A DNA stretch of 64,000 nucleotides from Voacanga thouarsii (Eukaryota > Streptophyta > Magnoliopsida > Gentianales > Apocynaceae), in contig JANUWF010001491.1 of assembly GCA_026120185.1 (NCBI GenBank), forward strand, positions 2,046,001 to 2,110,000. Direction: 5' to 3'. The position numbers and the translations under genes are program-made. Below the pieces are notes generated by a model. That model worked only from the letters and a program-made list of their open reading frames with translations. It made no database searches and was not told the DNA's origin. This document shows, one piece after another, positions 61,104 to 64,000 of this stretch. The first letter of the stretch is position 1; each line of letters opens with the position of its first letter.

Positions 61104-61936
61104 ATGGCAACAAACAGCTTGGAATAATTCATTGCGATCCGTGCTTGAGAAAGACAAGCTTAGTGGGACTAACTTTCTTGATTGGGCACGAAACTTAAGA
61201 ATTGTTCTTAAGCAAGAAAAAAGGCTCTATGTTCTTGAAAATCCTATTCCCCCGCTTCCAGCAAATAACGCCTCAAAAGCTGAAAAAGATGCTTATAGTA
61301 AGCACAAAGATGACTCCAACGATGTTACTTGCCTCATGCTAGCAACCATGAACTCTGAACTTCAAAAACAGTTTGAAGAAGCAGAGGCATATGACATGAT
61401 TGTGCATCTCAAGGAAATGTTCCAAGAGCAAGCACGACAAGAGAGATTTGAAACTCACAAGGCGTTAAATGCATGTAAGATGGTTTCTCGGCACCTCGGT
61501 AAGTGCTCATGTCCTTAAAATGAAGGGCTATCTAGATCATCTTGATAAGCTTGGTGCTCCCGTTAATCATGACATGGCCACGGATTTGATCTTGGGCTCT
61601 TTACCCGCCGAGTATGACCAGTTTGTCATGAATTTTAACATGCATAATATGGAGAAATCCATTACCGAATTGCATGGGATGCTAAAACAAGCCGAACCGA
61701 ACATTAAGAAGAATACTCCTAGTGTTCTAATGGTTCAAAAAGGGAAAGGCAAAAAGAACAACCAAAAGGGCAAGGTCATGGCTAGTAAGGGTAAGGACAA
61801 GGCAAAGTCCAAGTTCAAGCCCAAACCTAAGGCCAAGACACCAAAGGAGGGAGCTTGCCACCATTGTGGAGAACAAGGACATTGGTTAAGAAATTGCAAG
61901 CTCTATTTGGAAGCAAAGAAAAAGAAGGACAAGTGA
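61104..61936 (+). pseudogene. C4 gag with zinc knuckle
   Basis: ATG 61104 (MATNSL), then one extra base. The second frame runs from about 61120 to 61518 with LRSVLEKDKLSGTNFLDWAR and LYVLENPIPPLPANN. An extra C at CTCG 61487-61490 shifts to the frame 61469-61936 with VSAHVLKMKGYLDHLDKL, ILGSLPAEYDQFV, a lysine-rich stretch and the intact knuckle CHHCGEQGHWLRNC (about 61857-61898). Apart from two one-base insertions this gag is complete. Confidence 0.92.
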
Positions 61937-63060
61937 GACCGCCGCTTCAGTATTTATGTTATTGAAATTAATTTATCTACTTCTCGATTCATGGGTATTG
62001 GATACCGGTTGTGGATCTCACATTTGTGTAAATGTGCAGTGGTCTAAAAAGGAGTAGAGCCTTGGCAAAAGGCGAGGTGGACCTACGAGTTGCGAATGGA
62101 GCAAAAGTTGCCGCAGTAGTCGTAGGAACTTTTGAATTAATTTTGCCCAATGGGCTTGTTTTAGAACCGAACAATTGTTTTTATGTTCCCGCTATGAGTA
62201 GGAATATTATTTCAGTTTCTTGTTTGGATTTAGAAGGTTTTGAATTTGTTATTAGGAATAACATTTGCTCCATTAATAAAAACGGCATTTTTTATGGAGA
62301 TGCTTCATTATCGAATGGGCTTTATATTCTAAATCTTCGTGGATCTTCGTACATGTCTATCTATAATATAAATACTAAGAGATTGAAATCCAATGATTTA
62401 AATCAGACTTACTTCGGCATTGTCGTTTGGGCCATATAAATGAGAAACGCATAACAAAGCTTCATAATGATGGGCTTCTAAAATCGTTTGATTTAGAATC
62501 TTACGTAACATGTGATTCTTGTTTATTAGGCAAAATGACTAAAGCGCCTTTCAAGAGACAAAATGAAAGGGCAACCGATTTATTGGGCCTAATACATACC
62601 GATGTATGTGGACCAATGAATTCACTCGCTAGAGGAGGATTTCAAGATTTCATTACATTTACGTATGATTTCAAGCAGATATGGCTACCCGTATCCGATG
62701 AAACACAAATCTGAATCGTTCCGTAAATTCAAAGAATTTCAAAATGAAGTACAAAATCAACTTGGCAAAAGTATCAAAACACTTCGATCGGATCGAGGTG
62801 GTGAATACTTAAGCCACGAGTTTGACGAGCATCTTAAAAATTGTGGAATTATTTCCCAATTAACTCCACCAGGAACACCTCAATGGAATGGTGTATCCGA
62901 ACGGAGAAATCGGACTTTATTAGATATGGTTCGATCAATGATGAGTCAAACCGATCTTCCAATCTCCTTTTGGGGTTATGCCCTGGAGACTCGCCGCATT
63001 CATACTAAATCGAGTTCCATCTAAATCGGTTCGTAAAACGCCATATGAGATATGGACTCG
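61937..63060 (+). pseudogene. C4 protease and integrase
   Basis: The protease site WVLDTGCGSHIC is at about 61992-62027, reached after an extra C at 61983-61986. Open 62032-62439: KGEVDLRVANGAKVAAVVVG and the region before integrase. The integrase zinc module has GHINEKRITKLHN and CDSCLLGKMTKAPF; the core has LIHTDVCGPMN and ITFTYDF, then after an extra base (62672-62675) KTLRSDRGGEYLSHEF and QWNGVSERRNRTLLDMV with the catalytic glutamate. Extra bases at 62990-62993 and 63057-63060 break the C-terminus. Catalytic residues are present except that FITF.DD reads TYD. Confidence 0.9.
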
Positions 63061-64000
63061 GGAGACAACCTAGTTTGTTATTTCTGAAGATTTGGGGTTG
63101 TGAAGTTTATGTAAAGCGTTTATTATCTCGATAAACTTGCACCTAAATCTGATAAATGCATATTTGTGGGGTATCCTAAAGAAACTAAAGGATATCAATT
63201 TTATCTCCCAAAAGAAAATAGAGTAATTGTTGCTCGAAATGGATTCTTTCTTGAAAAGGAATTTATTTCCAAAAGAATCAGTGGGAGTAAAATACATCTT
63301 GATGAGATTCAAGGACCACAGTTAGTGCCCGAACCTCATCAAGATGAGATTCAAGAGCCACAATTAGTGCCCGAACCAAATAATGAATCTCGATTAGATG
63401 GCTCACAAGTCCAAGATGAGCCTACATCTATAGAACAAGGACCTCGAAGATCCGATAGGGTTCGTCAACAACCCGAGAGATATGGATTTCTCATCACCGA
63501 CGATCACAATGTGGAGCTTATGGTTAATGATGAGCCCACTTCCTATCAAGAAGCCATTAAGAGTTCCGACTCTAGAAAATGGTTAGAGGCTATGAAGTCC
63601 GAGATGCAATCCATGTATGATAACCAAGTTTGGACTTTGGTTAACCCACCTAAAGGTTCAAAAACCATTGGGTGTAAGTGGGTTTTCAAAAAGAAAACAG
63701 ACATGGAGGGAAATGTGCATACTTACAAAGCACGACCGGTAGCAAAAGGTTATAGACAAACTCATGGTATAGACTATGATGAAACCTTTTCACCAGCTTG
63801 TAATGCTTAAATCTATCGTAATTCTTCTTGCCATAGCAAGCATATTATGACTATGAAATTTGGCAAATGGATGTCAAAACCGCGTTTCTTAATGGAAACT
63901 TACTCGAAGATGTGTACATGACACAACCCGAGGGTTTTGATGATCCTTTGAATTCTAATAAAGTGTGCAAGCTTCAAAGATCCATTTATGGATTGAAGCA
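63061..64000 (+). pseudogene. C4 reverse transcriptase, partial at window edge
   Basis: After an extra base at 63127-63130 the frame 63166-63810 is open: VGYPKETKGYQFYLPKENRV, a linker with a short duplicated stretch (DEIQGPQLVPEPH then DEIQEPQLVPEPN), RRSDRVRQQPERYGFL, then IGCKWVFKKKTDMEGN and KGYRQTHGIDYDETFSP. One-base shifts at about 63796 and 63838 precede [14 protein letters not shown] and SIYGLKQ-like sequence reaching the end of the window. The YVDD box and RNase H are outside. Confidence 0.92.

Larger units (their letters stand above)
58298..64000 (+). mobile_element. C4: Ty1/copia element, plus strand, runs off the right edge
   Basis: 5' LTR 58298-59742, perfect initiator-Met primer site, leader, gag, protease, integrase and the first part of RT. 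Inserted in C3's leader. Left flank is CTTAC (58293-58297) and the right TSD is outside the window. Related to C2 and C3 in protein but with a different LTR and leader. Damage is almost entirely single-base frameshifts, with few point stops. Confidence 0.92.

Noticed and set aside
1..64000. A novel defence, biosynthetic or signalling system
   Set aside because: Every recognisable coding stretch is retrotransposon gag, pol or an element-associated ORF. I found no other conserved domain on either strand.

Overview
The window is repeat-dominated plant nuclear DNA. It is AT-rich, and every coding segment I can identify belongs to an LTR retrotransposon. I see no host gene, tRNA, rRNA, CRISPR array or bacterial-type operon. 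Ty3/gypsy chromoviruses with very long LTRs (about 4.2-4.4 kb), an Athila-type gypsy element and Ty1/copia elements primed by initiator tRNA-Met point to a flowering plant, probably a eudicot. The species cannot be read from the sequence.

Left part (1-31520). Two minus-strand chromoviruses (G1 and G2) stand in tandem and share one LTR: LTR(<1-2373 plus 6685-7430) - G1 interior (7431-11160) - LTR(11161-15323) - G2 interior (15324-29230). A complete solo LTR of the same superfamily (2374-6684) sits inside the first LTR with a perfect TGGAT target-site duplication (TSD). The G2 interior is split by a copia-type solo LTR (17569-19344, TSD AATTT) and by a pol-less Athila element (19912-28019). A further chromovirus LTR (29231-31520) is cut off on its right.

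Right part (31521-64000). Four copia copies are nested. C1 (plus) lacks its 5' LTR. Its integrase is split by a chromovirus solo LTR (33766-40050), which is itself split by a copia solo LTR (36200-38121). C1's 3' LTR is cut at 42834 by C3 (minus strand). C3 is split in its RNase H by C2 (plus, 45066-54118), a complete element with two 1691-bp LTRs and a perfect CAAAT TSD. C3's leader is then cut by C4 (plus, from 58298), which runs out of the window.

How the parts work together. The copia elements encode the usual order gag (zinc knuckle) - protease - integrase - reverse transcriptase - RNase H, and the chromoviruses gag - protease - RT - RNase H - integrase - chromodomain. All copies carry stops and frameshifts, so none looks autonomous as sequenced. 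C2 and C4 are the least damaged. I found no new biological system. The points most worth a second look are the chimeric LTR shared by G1 and G2, an FIDN reverse-transcriptase box in both chromoviruses, the pol-less Athila with an internal duplication, a large C2/C3 inverted repeat, and clustered frameshifts next to CTG/CAG triplets.
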